Source: Halorussus limi (GTDB taxonomy: Archaea > Halobacteriota > Halobacteria > Halobacteriales > Haladaptataceae). Taken from it: DNA of 64,000 bases. This document shows positions 17,191-24,874 of this stretch, one piece after another. The translations under genes were made by a program, and so were the position numbers. The stretch lies in contig NZ_CP096659.1 in NCBI RefSeq assembly GCF_023238205.1, positions 1,877,626 to 1,941,625 of the forward strand, given 5' to 3'. Within the stretch, counting starts at the first letter, position 1; each line of letters begins with the position of its first letter. The notes beneath the pieces were generated by a model that was given only the letters and a program-made list of their open reading frames with translations, searched no databases and was not told where the DNA came from.

Positions 17191-18054
17191 ATGTTCGAGG
17201 ACATTCTGGTTCCTGTCGACGGGAGCGACGGGGCCGACGCCGCGGTCGGACACGCCGCCGACGTCGCCGAACGGTTCGAGGCGACCGTTCACGTCCTGTT
17301 CGTCGCCAGCACGAACCGCGACAGCGTGACCGTGGTCGGGAGTGACGTAGTGGACGCCTTGGAGCGCGAAGGCGGCGACATCGTAGACGCCGCGGCCGAG
17401 GACCTCCGAGAGCGCGGCGTCGCGTGCGAGTCGGAGGTCGTGCAGGGCGACCCCGCCACGGCCATCGCCGACTACGCCGACTCGCGGGAGATGGACCTCG
17501 TGGCGATGGCGACCCACGGCCGGACGGGTCTCTCGCGGTACCTGCTGGGGAGCGTGACCGAGAAGGTCGTCCGCCTCTCGGACGTGCCGGTCGTCACGAT
17601 TCGGACCCACGAGGAGGCCCGCACGTCGTTCCCCTACGAGAACGTCTTGGCGGCGACCGACGGGAGCGAGGCCGCGAACGCGGCCGCCGACCGCGCGGCG
17701 TCCCTCGCGGCGGCCCTAGACGCCACCCTCCACGCCGTCTCGGTCGTGGACGACGCGTCGCTCGGATTCGACGTGCGCTCGGCGGCCGCCACCGACGAAC
17801 TCCGGGCGACCGCCGAGGACGCGATAGCCGACGTGGCCGCCACCGCCGACGAGGCGGGCGTCGAGCGCGTCCGGGAGGAACTCCTCCGGGGGCGCGTCCA
17901 TCGAGCGATTCTCGACTACGCCGACGACGAGGACGTGGACCTAATCGTCGCGGGAACCCGCGGCAGGGGCGGCACCGACCGAATCCTCCTCGGGAGCGTC
18001 ACCGAGCGACTCGTCCGCACGTCGCCGGTGCCCGTGCTGACGGTGCGTCGGTAA
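17191..18054 (+). CDS. Universal stress protein with two UspA domains
   Basis: 287 residues formed by two UspA domains (about 1-140 and 146-287). Each starts with the ILVPVDGS or VLAATDGS strand, and each carries the ATP-binding loop: ATHGRTGLSRYLLGS and GTRGRGGTDRILLGS. Such tandem proteins bind ATP and act in stress signalling in the cytoplasm. It follows the methyltransferase gene by 54 bases with no evident shared function. Confidence 0.92.
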   Translation: MFEDILVPVDGSDGADAAVGHAADVAERFEATVHVLFVASTNRDSVTVVGSDVVDALEREGGDIVDAAAEDLRERGVACESEVVQGDPATAIADYADSREMDLVAMATHGRTGLSRYLLGSVTEKVVRLSDVPVVTIRTHEEARTSFPYENVLAATDGSEAANAAADRAASLAAALDATLHAVSVVDDASLGFDVRSAAATDELRATAEDAIADVAATADEAGVERVREELLRGRVHRAILDYADDEDVDLIVAGTRGRGGTDRILLGSVTERLVRTSPVPVLTVRR

Positions 18055-18170
18055 GTCCGTCCTGCTATTTCGTCGGTAGACTGTCTTGCCGTTTCGTCGG
18101 TAGCGAGACCGCGAGGCGGCGGGTGAGCGACTCGAAAAGACATATCGGTCCGGTCGGCGTCGGTGTTCGT

Positions 18171-19271
18171 ATGGACCCGCGAATCCGAAATCACGCCGAC
18201 ATTCTCGTCGACCACTGCACCGACCTCGACCCGAGCGACGACGTGGTCGTTCAGGCCCCGCCCGTCGCCGAGGACCTCGCGGTCGCCGTCGCCGAGCGAG
18301 TCGGCGAGGTGGGCGCAAATCCCTCGATTTCGCTACAGAGCGAGCGCGCGACGCAGGCGTACCTCCGGGCCAGCGACCCCGACGACTTCGAGACGCCCGA
18401 GCATCGACTGGCGATGATGGAGGCGGCCGACGCGTTCGTCCTCATCAAAGGCGACCGGAACACCGCCGAGATGAGCGACGTCCCCTCCGAGACGCTCGCG
18501 GCCTTCCGCCGGGCGCTCCAACCGCTGCAGGAGGCCCGCATGGGCAAACGCTGGGTCGGCACGCAGTTCCCCGCGCCGGGCAACGCCCAGAAGGCAGAGA
18601 TGAGTACCGCGGCGTACGAGGAGTTCGTCTACGACGCGGTCGACAAGGACTGGGACGCCCAGCGCGAACACCAGCGCCAGATGGTCGAGATTCTCGACCC
18701 CGCCGACGAGGTCCGCATCGTCTCGGGCGACACGACCGACCTCCGCATGAGCGTCGAGGGCATGAAGACGGTCAACGACTACGGCGAGAAGAACCTCCCC
18801 GGCGGCGAGGTGTTCACCGCGCCGGTCCCCGACTCGGTGGAGGGCGAGGTCCTGTTCGACAAACCGCTCTTGCGCCACGGTCGGGAGATACACGACGCGT
18901 ACCTCCGATTCGAGGACGGCGAAGTCGTGGACCACGACGCCTCGAAGAACGCCGGCCTGCTCGCCAGCATCCTCGACACCGACGAGGGCGCGCGCCGCCT
19001 CGGCGAACTCGGCATCGGGATGAACCGCGACATCGACCGGTTCACCTACAACATGCTCTTCGACGAGAAGATGGGCGACACGGTTCACATGGCCGTCGGA
19101 AAGGCCATCGCGGAGACGGTGCCCGAGGGCCAACCGCGCAACGAGAGCGCGGTCCACACCGACATGATAGTGGACATGAGCGAGGACTCCTACATCGAAG
19201 TGGACGGCGAAATCGTCCAGCGCGACGGCACGTTTAGATTTGAAGACGGCTTCGAGGAGAGCGAGGCCTGA
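18171..19271 (+). CDS. M29-family aminopeptidase (AmpS/thermophilic aminopeptidase type)
   Basis: 366 residues from ATG 18171. The C-terminal half shows the M29 metal-site pattern: GEKNLPGGEVFTAPV (first Glu ligand), NAGLLA then GELGIGMN (second Glu), DTVHMAVGKAI (His) and HTDMIVDM (His/Asp). It removes N-terminal residues from peptides using a two-metal centre. The frame is open for 249 codons upstream over the uspA gene, which is an overlap artefact of GC-rich DNA. An AAGACATATCGG element about 25-30 bases upstream is a possible promoter. Confidence 0.9.
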   Translation: MDPRIRNHADILVDHCTDLDPSDDVVVQAPPVAEDLAVAVAERVGEVGANPSISLQSERATQAYLRASDPDDFETPEHRLAMMEAADAFVLIKGDRNTAEMSDVPSETLAAFRRALQPLQEARMGKRWVGTQFPAPGNAQKAEMSTAAYEEFVYDAVDKDWDAQREHQRQMVEILDPADEVRIVSGDTTDLRMSVEGMKTVNDYGEKNLPGGEVFTAPVPDSVEGEVLFDKPLLRHGREIHDAYLRFEDGEVVDHDASKNAGLLASILDTDEGARRLGELGIGMNRDIDRFTYNMLFDEKMGDTVHMAVGKAIAETVPEGQPRNESAVHTDMIVDMSEDSYIEVDGEIVQRDGTFRFEDGFEESEA

Positions 19272-19623
19272 GCGGAGCGAAGGCCTCGAACCGAAGCGGG
19301 GAGCGTGACGACCCGTAGAGGACGGCTTCGAGGAGTGAGGCGACTGGTCCGGACTCGACCGTAGAGAACGAAATATAATTCTAAGAGACGACTTCTTCGT
19401 TCTTAGGAACTCAAGAATATTCTTCGGGCGTCACGCTACGCTTCGCGGCGCGACCCGCGGGTCGCGTCGCGAGATTTTAACTGTGAGGCCCGGACCAACC
19501 CCATCCGTGACCTGAGAACTGCCGCGCGGGCGGTCGAGGCGGTTGCGCTGTGGACTCCCGCGCGAACACTAACACAGCCTATTCGCAAGCCGCGCTACGG
19601 CGTCCGCTCAACCGAGAGCGAAC
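19272..19623. other. Non-coding region with palindromes and a gene-end duplication
   Basis: 352 bases without a convincing ORF. At about 19318-19334 a near copy of the aminopeptidase gene's last codons (GACGGCTTCGAGGAG, also at 19246-19260) appears. At 19370-19430 is an AT-rich island containing CTAAGA...TCTTAG and the palindrome AAGAATATTCTT. At 19449-19466 is the perfect 18-bp palindrome CGCGACCCGCGGGTCGCG. No tRNA or rRNA is visible. Confidence 0.6.
19449..19466. repeat. Perfect 18-bp palindrome
   Basis: CGCGACCCGCGGGTCGCG equals its own reverse complement. It could form a hairpin in RNA; the following TCGCGAGATTTTAA has a short T run, so a termination role is possible but unproven. Confidence 0.6.
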
Positions 19624-20271
19624 TCACACCACGTCGCCGCGGACCGTCGCGCCCTCTTGGCGCTTCCGGTAGGACTCGACCGCTTCTGCGGCCTCGTCGG
19701 TCTTCTCCTCGTCCATGCCGAGCATCTCCAGCGCGTCGGGAAGCGTCGGGAAGGCGAGTTCGCTCTCCCGGAGTTTGCGCAGGGCGTCGTCGCTCCGCTG
19801 GCCCTCCGCCCAGAGGCAGACGCCTCGCGGGTCCAGAATCTGCTCGTAGGACTCGCGCTGGATGGCCCCCTGCAGACGCTGGGTCACGTTGTCCTCGAAA
19901 CTGGAGTTGCAGACTTCGAGGTGGACCGGTTCGTCGTCGGGCAGGAGGTGGGCGGCCAGACACTTCTCCGGCGCGACGTGACCGCTGTCGTTGGCGCGGA
20001 TGTGCTCGGGGAACTGCTCGGCCCACTCGGCCCGGACGGTCTTGCCGACGCCCTCGACGCCGTGGGACTTCCGGAACTCCTCGGCGGCGTCGCCGTCGTC
20101 GCCCCGCAGGAGGATGTCCTTGGTGACGTACACGTCCAGTCGCTCGACCGGGTCGAGTCCGAGCGCCGCGTCGCCGTAGACCCACAACTCGCGGACCGGC
20201 ACGGGCATCGTCTCGTTCTCGACGGTGTCGAGGATGGCTTCGACCCGCTCGATGGCCTCGTCTCGGTTCAT
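19624..20271 (-). CDS. Conserved haloarchaeal protein (DUF7095-like), unknown function
   Basis: 215 residues from ATG 20271. It starts with MNRDEAIERVEAIL, has a WVYGDAALGLDPVERLDVYVTKD segment reminiscent of nucleotidyltransferase-like substrate folds, and ends with a helical C-terminal region. I associate it with the haloarchaeal DUF7095 group from memory. There is no signal peptide or membrane segment. The 31 extra upstream codons are not expected to be translated. Confidence 0.65.
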   Translation of the reverse strand: MNRDEAIERVEAILDTVENETMPVPVRELWVYGDAALGLDPVERLDVYVTKDILLRGDDGDAAEEFRKSHGVEGVGKTVRAEWAEQFPEHIRANDSGHVAPEKCLAAHLLPDDEPVHLEVCNSSFEDNVTQRLQGAIQRESYEQILDPRGVCLWAEGQRSDDALRKLRESELAFPTLPDALEMLGMDEEKTDEAAEAVESYRKRQEGATVRGDVV

Positions 20272-20424
20272 TGCTCGCGTGTTGGTGGCCGGGCGGGTTA
20301 ACGGTGGCGTGTCGGGATTCGAAATAGGGTCAGCGCGTCCACCGAGCGTCGGGCCACTACGCACGGACCGATGGCGACGCCTCGAAGTCGTCGAATAGAA
20401 ACCGAAACTCGGTCGCGTCTCGGG

Positions 20425-20820
20425 TCAGTTCTCGGCCGCGACCGGCTGTTGGTCGTACTTGTCGCGGAACTCTTGGAGCAACTGGCCCATCTTGGCGTAC
20501 CAGTCGTTGAGCATCCGCTGCATGTCGTCGGCCACCTCGTCGGGGTCGGTCGGCCGGTAGACGTGGTAGTAGCCGCCCTGCTCGTAGTTGACCTGCTCCT
20601 TCTGGACGAACCCGGACTGGAGGAGGCGCTGGATGGCCCGGTAGGCGGTCGAGCGCTCGCGGTCGACTCGTTCGGCCACTTCGTCGATGGTCAACGGCTC
20701 TTCGGTCTCCACCAGCACCTGAAAGCAGTCCCGGTCGAGTTCCTTCAGGCCGTGGATGCACTCGAGTAGTCCCTCACATTCCATGTCCTTCTGCAGGTAT
20801 TCGGCCATCGAGTCTGCCAT
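20425..20820 (-). CDS. TrmB-like winged-helix transcription regulator of the sulfur locus
   Basis: 131 residues. DRDCFQVLVETEEPLTIDEVAERVDRERSTAYRAIQRLLQSGFVQKE (about 29-75) is a winged helix of the TrmB/HTH_20 type, followed by a hairpin (GGYYHVYRP) and a C-terminal helix that probably dimerises. It lies immediately next to the sulfur transport operon and points the same way, so it is the likely local regulator. CECEGLLECIHGL near the N-terminus offers two or three cysteines (C15, C21, C30 region) that could sense a sulfur species; this is inference. Confidence 0.78.
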   Translation of the reverse strand: MADSMAEYLQKDMECEGLLECIHGLKELDRDCFQVLVETEEPLTIDEVAERVDRERSTAYRAIQRLLQSGFVQKEQVNYEQGGYYHVYRPTDPDEVADDMQRMLNDWYAKMGQLLQEFRDKYDQQPVAAEN

Positions 20821-20821
20821 T

Positions 20822-20841
20822 TTCTTAGTGGTCGGTAAGAA
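20822..20841 (-). promoter_or_regulatory. Inverted repeat between TATA box and start of the regulator gene
   Basis: TTCTTA-N8-TAAGAA lies directly before the ATG at 20820 and after a TTTTACG TATA element (about 20849-20855). It is placed for autorepression. Confidence 0.5.
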
Positions 20842-20857
20842 CTACGCCCGTAAAAGG

Positions 20858-20875
20858 ATTTGCATGATTTGCACA
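20858..20875 (-). promoter_or_regulatory. Direct repeat ATTTGCA upstream of the regulator TATA box
   Basis: ATTTGCATGATTTGCA contains two ATTTGCA copies nine bases apart, immediately upstream of the TATA element in the region where transcription factor B or an activator binds. The central TTGCATGAT resembles motifs before two other genes of the sulfur locus. Confidence 0.4.
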
Positions 20876-20915
20876 CGACTACGGGTTACGGCTCTTGACT
20901 CGGCGGCGGCGGGCG

Positions 20916-21884
20916 TCAGTCGCCCGCCGCGGCGATGGCCCTCTCGCGGCGGAGTTCCGAAACCGTCGTGTAGACGACGGCCCCCGCTACCAGCAGCGCC
21001 GACCCGAAGACGAGCACGATACTCACCGTGTTCAGCGCCTCGATACCGTAGGCGCTTCCCACTTCCTTCGCGGCGACTGCGACGCTCCCGCCGAGGAGCA
21101 TCGCGGCGAAGTAGCCCTTGATGTCGCCCTCCTCGACGACGTTGGTCGCGGCCGACCCGACGCGAGCGCCGAGCGTGCTCCCCGCGAGGAGCGAGGCCAC
21201 GACCGGGAGCGCGACGTTACCGGCTTGGGCGTACCGGAAGGCACCGAACCCGCCCGAGACGGTGATCTGAAACACGTCGGTTCCGACCGCCACCGCCGCG
21301 GGCACGCCGAGGCCGTACATCATCGCGGGCATCAGCAGGAACCCTCCGCCGACTCCGAGGAAGCCCGACAGCACGCCGACGAACAGCGCGATGGCCATCG
21401 TCAGCCACAGCGACACGTCGCCGCCGTCCGTCAGCGAGATGCGGGGCGGCGCGTCGAAGTTCCGAACCCTCCGGGCGACCGGGTGGCGTTCGTCGATGTC
21501 CTCGGTGCGCGCGTCGCGGAGGACGAAGATTCCGACCGTACCGAGCATGAGGACGTAGGCGGCGCTGACGACCGTGTCGGCGAAGCCGAGTTCGCTCAGG
21601 GCGTCCACGAAGGTCTTACCGACCTCGATGCCGGCGGTCATTCCCAGTATCATGATACCGCCGAGCTTGTAATCGACCTGCCCGTGGTCGCGGTGCTTGA
21701 GCGCCGCGATGAACGAGGTCCCGAAGACGAACGCGAGGCCGGACCCGACCGCCGTCTGGGAACTGTAGCCCATCACCAGCAGCGCGGGCGTCACGAGGAA
21801 CGACCCGCCCATCCCGAAGAATCCGAATAGGACTCCGATGAGCAGGCCGAACCCGACGAAGACGGTGATTCCGAACGGGTCCAT
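20916..21884 (-). CDS. TauE/SafE-family sulfite/organosulfonate exporter
   Basis: 322 residues with about eight to nine membrane helices. The family motif GFFGMGGSFLVTPALLVMGYSSQTAVGSGLAFV in the N-terminal half is repeated in degenerate form (GFLGVGGGFLLMPAMMYGLGVPAAVAVGTDVFQ) in the C-terminal half, the usual internal duplication. It should export sulfite or a related sulfur anion. It is cotranscribed with the 49-residue gene just upstream (stop and start two bases apart). Confidence 0.9.
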   Translation of the reverse strand: MDPFGITVFVGFGLLIGVLFGFFGMGGSFLVTPALLVMGYSSQTAVGSGLAFVFGTSFIAALKHRDHGQVDYKLGGIMILGMTAGIEVGKTFVDALSELGFADTVVSAAYVLMLGTVGIFVLRDARTEDIDERHPVARRVRNFDAPPRISLTDGGDVSLWLTMAIALFVGVLSGFLGVGGGFLLMPAMMYGLGVPAAVAVGTDVFQITVSGGFGAFRYAQAGNVALPVVASLLAGSTLGARVGSAATNVVEEGDIKGYFAAMLLGGSVAVAAKEVGSAYGIEALNTVSIVLVFGSALLVAGAVVYTTVSELRRERAIAAAGD

Positions 21885-21886
21885 GC

Positions 21887-22036
21887 TCAGGCCCCCGTCA
21901 CCGCCTCGGTCAACGCCGGGCCGGCGATTCGTTCGAGCGCCGTGTACACCGCGTTTAGTGTGAGCGCCTCGCCGATGACGGCCCCCACGATGGCCGCGGC
22001 CTGCGCGTTTCCGGAGAGGGTTTCGATCCCGAACAC
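21887..22036 (-). CDS. 49-residue membrane mini-protein preceding TauE (DUF7512-like)
   Basis: A GTG at 22036 opens 49 codons ending at 21887, two bases before the TauE ATG. The product starts MFGIETLSGN and has one long hydrophobic helix (AQAAAIVGAVIGEALTLNAVY). I recall similar mini-proteins (DUF7512) paired with haloarchaeal TauE exporters, which suggests a small accessory subunit. The GTG is preceded by GAAGGGA, a plausible Shine-Dalgarno site, inside the short leader ORF. Confidence 0.75.
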   Translation of the reverse strand: MFGIETLSGNAQAAAIVGAVIGEALTLNAVYTALERIAGPALTEAVTGA

Positions 22037-22038
22037 GG

Positions 22039-22089
22039 TTACGTCCCTTCGGGTCCGCGAGTTCGTTCGGTCGACTGTGCGTGCGTCAT
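22039..22089 (-). CDS. 16-residue leader ORF upstream of the TauE operon
   Basis: ATG at 22089 opens 16 codons; its TAA ends two bases before the GTG of the 49-residue gene. It lies about 22 bases after GATATACC (22107-22114), so it could be at the 5' end of the mRNA. Coupled translation or attenuation is possible; the peptide (MTHAQSTERTRGPEGT) is not recognisable. Confidence 0.35.
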   Translation of the reverse strand: MTHAQSTERTRGPEGT

Positions 22090-22096
22090 GGTTATT

Positions 22097-22120
22097 CTCT
22101 TAATTGGGTATATCATACAA
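22097..22120 (-). promoter_or_regulatory. Promoter of the TauE operon
   Basis: Two TATA candidates are present on the minus strand, GATATACC (22107-22114) and AATTAAG (about 22098-22104). Just upstream lies ATCATACAA (22112-22120 on the plus strand), similar to the TTGCATGAT and ATTGCGCAAT elements elsewhere in this locus. Confidence 0.4.
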
Positions 22121-22170
22121 TACTATTTCCAGCAGCTTCAGTTCGTGACGTGTGAAGTACATCGAGGAGG

Positions 22171-22653
22171 TTAGTCGGCGTTTACCGCCGCCGTGGCGTC
22201 GTTTTCGCTTCGATACGTCCGCCAGATGCCTTGGGCGTACGCGCCGAGGAACATCCCTGCGATGGCGAGCAGAATCGGGTAGTTCCCGATACCGAGGCTG
22301 GCGTAGGCCGCGCCCGGACAGATGCCCGAGATACCCCAGCCGACGCCGAAGACGACCCCGCCCGCGAGGACGTTCCGGTCGAACGATTTGAGGCGTCTGG
22401 CGTAGCTCCGGCCGGTCAGGGGCGCGCTGTCGAGGAAGTTGACCCCGATCGCGAACGCGACCCCCGCGACGAGCGAGCCGGTGCCCAGCACGAACAGCAG
22501 GCCGAAGTCCTCGAACTGGAGGAAGTCCAGCACGACCTCCGGCCGGGCCATGCGGCTAAGGCCGAGGCCGAAGCCGAACAGCAGCCCGCCCGCCACGACG
22601 AGGGGCACGAACAGGGGATGGCGGTCCCGCTCGGGCTCCGCGTTCCGGCTCAC
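22171..22653 (-). CDS. YeeE/YedE-family (DUF6691) sulfur transporter half, C-terminal type
   Basis: 160 residues from GTG 22653, which overlaps the stop of the upstream half by four bases (GTGA). Four membrane helices. GWGISGICPGAA carries the conserved cysteine C112, matching the second cysteine-containing half of bacterial YeeE (TsuA) thiosulfate transporters. In haloarchaea the transporter is split into two genes that act together. It should import thiosulfate or move sulfur across the membrane as a thiol relay. Confidence 0.88.
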   Translation of the reverse strand: MSRNAEPERDRHPLFVPLVVAGGLLFGFGLGLSRMARPEVVLDFLQFEDFGLLFVLGTGSLVAGVAFAIGVNFLDSAPLTGRSYARRLKSFDRNVLAGGVVFGVGWGISGICPGAAYASLGIGNYPILLAIAGMFLGAYAQGIWRTYRSENDATAAVNAD

Positions 22654-23135
22654 GGCGACACCCCCAGCGATTGCAGTATCTGGGCGGTCACGATAGCGAC
22701 GCCGAGGAAGGTGGCGACGTTGACCAGCGAGGTCGGTGCCACCGATCCGACGCCGCAGATGCCGTGACCGGAGGTGCATCCCTTCCCGATTCGGGTGCCG
22801 ACGCCGACGAGGAAGCCCCCGCCGAGGAGCCGCCACCAAGAGACCCGAGTGGTCCAGCCGAAGTCGCCGAAGCCGACGGCGTAGACGGCCGCCCCGGCGA
22901 CGATGCTCAGCGTGAACGCGACCCGCCAGTCGCGGGACGCGACGTACTTCGCGCGGTTGAACCGCGGCAGGTCCGACACGTACGACAGCGTGGACTCGAA
23001 GAACGTGCTCGCCCCCGCCGGGACGGCGGTGCCGAGGTAGATGGCGGCGGTGCCCAGTCCGATGAGCGCCCCGCCGACCGCGTACCGCCAGATTCCGTAG
23101 GGGAACAGTTCCCCGAACGTTACGAGTGGTTCCAT
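22650..23135 (-). CDS. YeeE/YedE-family sulfur transporter half, N-terminal type
   Basis: 161 residues with about four helices. The motif GKGCTSGHGICGVG (C120, C127) is the hallmark cysteine loop of YeeE/YedE proteins that carry thiosulfate along conserved cysteines. It overlaps the partner gene by four bases, and its start lies ten bases after the rhodanese/MBL gene's stop, so all are one operon. Confidence 0.9.
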   Translation of the reverse strand: MEPLVTFGELFPYGIWRYAVGGALIGLGTAAIYLGTAVPAGASTFFESTLSYVSDLPRFNRAKYVASRDWRVAFTLSIVAGAAVYAVGFGDFGWTTRVSWWRLLGGGFLVGVGTRIGKGCTSGHGICGVGSVAPTSLVNVATFLGVAIVTAQILQSLGVSP

Positions 23136-23144
23136 GTGTCTCGC

Positions 23145-24344
23145 TTATCTTTGGTCGCTGGTCATCGCGTCCGAACTGGCCGCGCAGTTGTTCGGCCCGA
23201 GTTCCAGCTCGAACGCCTCTTCGTCGGTCCGTTCCTCCCGCCCGAGGTTGGTCGCGATGACCTCCTCGTAGTTGGCGGGGCGCGGAGGCATGTCCGACAG
23301 GACGAGTTCGACGAACTCGTCTTCGTCCATCGTGAGCGCGTCCATCTTCTCCGTCAGATTACCGATAGTGTCGGTGTAGGTGCCGTCCTCGCGGGTGTCG
23401 GCCGCGTCGCTGAAGTGCGCGCCGCCCACGACCACGTCGTCGTTGAGCGCGAGGACGCGCTCCTGCAGGGACTCGTAGAGTTGGCGGGCCGCGTCGGGAG
23501 CGCCCTCGTCGCCGTCCTCCAAGTCCGGCCGGGCGACGCTCTCGGCGAACAGGCCGTCGCCCGTCAGGAGGACGGCGTCGTCCACGAGGTAGGAGGTCAT
23601 GCCCGAGGTGTGACCGGGCGTGAACACCGCCTCGATTTCCGCGTCGCCGACTCGGAACGCGTCGCCGTCCTCGGCCCGCGTGACCTCGTCGCCGTAGGTG
23701 ACGCCGCGGTCGATGGCGGCCGCCGGGAGGACGCCCTCGGCACCGGCCTCGTCGGCGAGCGCCCGGACGCCCGAGACGTGGTCGGCGTGGACGTGCGTGT
23801 CGATTGCGTACTTCAGGTCGGCACCGAGCGAGCGGGCGTCACGCCGGTAGGTGTCGGTGAACGCCCGCAGGGGGTCGACGACCGCGGCCTCGTCGCCGGA
23901 GACGACGAGGTAGCTCATACAGCCGCTGGAGGGACGCTGGTACTGCGCCACGGTGGCGTCGGTGGCCGCGTCGATTTCCGTGTACTCGAAGATGCGCGCC
24001 CAGCCCTGCATCCCGTCCGCGAGGGTGCGAGCGTCGTAGCCTCGTTCGATTAGCTCGCCGGCGACGTACTCGCTGGCGTGGCCCTTCGCGCAGACGACGG
24101 TAATCTCGCGGCCGTCGGGCAACCGCTCGAAGACCGCTTCGTCGGGGTCGCCGGCGAGGAATTCGAAGTACGGGACGTTGAGGCTCTCGACGTTCTCGCC
24201 GTCGATGGCCCACTCCTCTGCGTCGTCGGGGGCGCGCGTGTCGAGGACGAACACCTCCTCGCCGCCCTCGATGCGGTCTCTCAGCGCTTCGGGGTCGATG
24301 CGTTCGACGTCGGCGTCCGGCGTCGGAAACTCTGGTTCGCTCAT
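23145..24344 (-). CDS. Rhodanese plus metallo-beta-lactamase fold protein (persulfide dioxygenase-like)
   Basis: 399 residues. N-terminal rhodanese domain (about 10-118) with active cysteine C85 in CAKGHAS. C-terminal metallo-beta-lactamase domain with HVHADH (H184, H186, D188, H189), GHTSGM and TGDGLF. The order is reversed compared with most bacterial fusions. ETHE1-like members oxidise glutathione persulfide to sulfite, while rhodanese moves the sulfane sulfur; here the low-molecular thiol is probably gamma-glutamylcysteine. The sulfite product could leave through TauE. The tail ends with GPNNCAA, which is echoed in the rhodanese relic at 25571-25857. Confidence 0.85.
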   Translation of the reverse strand: MSEPEFPTPDADVERIDPEALRDRIEGGEEVFVLDTRAPDDAEEWAIDGENVESLNVPYFEFLAGDPDEAVFERLPDGREITVVCAKGHASEYVAGELIERGYDARTLADGMQGWARIFEYTEIDAATDATVAQYQRPSSGCMSYLVVSGDEAAVVDPLRAFTDTYRRDARSLGADLKYAIDTHVHADHVSGVRALADEAGAEGVLPAAAIDRGVTYGDEVTRAEDGDAFRVGDAEIEAVFTPGHTSGMTSYLVDDAVLLTGDGLFAESVARPDLEDGDEGAPDAARQLYESLQERVLALNDDVVVGGAHFSDAADTREDGTYTDTIGNLTEKMDALTMDEDEFVELVLSDMPPRPANYEEVIATNLGREERTDEEAFELELGPNNCAASSDAMTSDQR

Positions 24345-24380
24345 TACGAGTTATCCTAATCGGGCGCTCCTTCATAAGGG

Positions 24381-24400
24381 TTTGCAAAGAATTGCGCAAT
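24381..24400 (-). promoter_or_regulatory. Paired palindromes upstream of the rhodanese/MBL promoter
   Basis: TTTGCAAA (24381-24388) and ATTGCGCAAT (24391-24400) lie directly upstream of the minus-strand TATA element CCTTATG (about 24373-24379). Both arms recall the ATTTGCA repeats before the regulator gene. Confidence 0.45.
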
Positions 24401-24615
24401 ACCAACAATACCTTATCGGCGGTTCCCCGGCTCTCAGACCGCAATGGGGTGGAAACTGTGCCGTCAGACCTTGAATTGTGAATCTGTATCACGCAGACCG
24501 CTCTATGCCAGCGAACGAAGCGGGCAGAAATTCCTACTCTTCCCAAGAACCAACAAACCTTTACCCTCGAACGGAATATTGCTCGGTACACACAAGATAA
24601 ACCACTGGTGTAATC

Positions 24616-24873
24616 ATGAGTGAAGCATACGACGTTACCGAGACGCTAGACGTGAAGGGACAGTCCTGCCCGATGCCCGTCGTCAAGTCCAAGCAGGCGA
24701 CCGACGGACTCGACGCCGGCGAGGTGCTGGAAGTGACCGCGACCGACTTCGGGAGCGTGAGCGACATCGAGGGGTGGGCGAACACGACCGACGGCGTCGA
24801 ACTCCTCGACCAGCGGGAGACCGAGGAGGGCGGCGAATCGGTCTACAAGCACTACGTGCGCAAGACCGAGTGA
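24616..24873 (+). CDS. TusA/SirA-family sulfur carrier protein
   Basis: 85 residues. The CPxP motif (C18, SCPMPVVK) at the start of the first helix is the persulfide-carrying site of TusA proteins. The gene is divergent from the rhodanese/MBL operon and one base before the DsrE-like gene, a classic TusA-DsrE pair for sulfane sulfur trafficking. Confidence 0.92.
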   Translation: MSEAYDVTETLDVKGQSCPMPVVKSKQATDGLDAGEVLEVTATDFGSVSDIEGWANTTDGVELLDQRETEEGGESVYKHYVRKTE

Positions 24874-24874
24874 G

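Noticed and set aside
17424-19271. A 615-residue reading of the aminopeptidase
   Set aside because: The first 249 codons overlap uspA in another frame. Family similarity begins at 18171.
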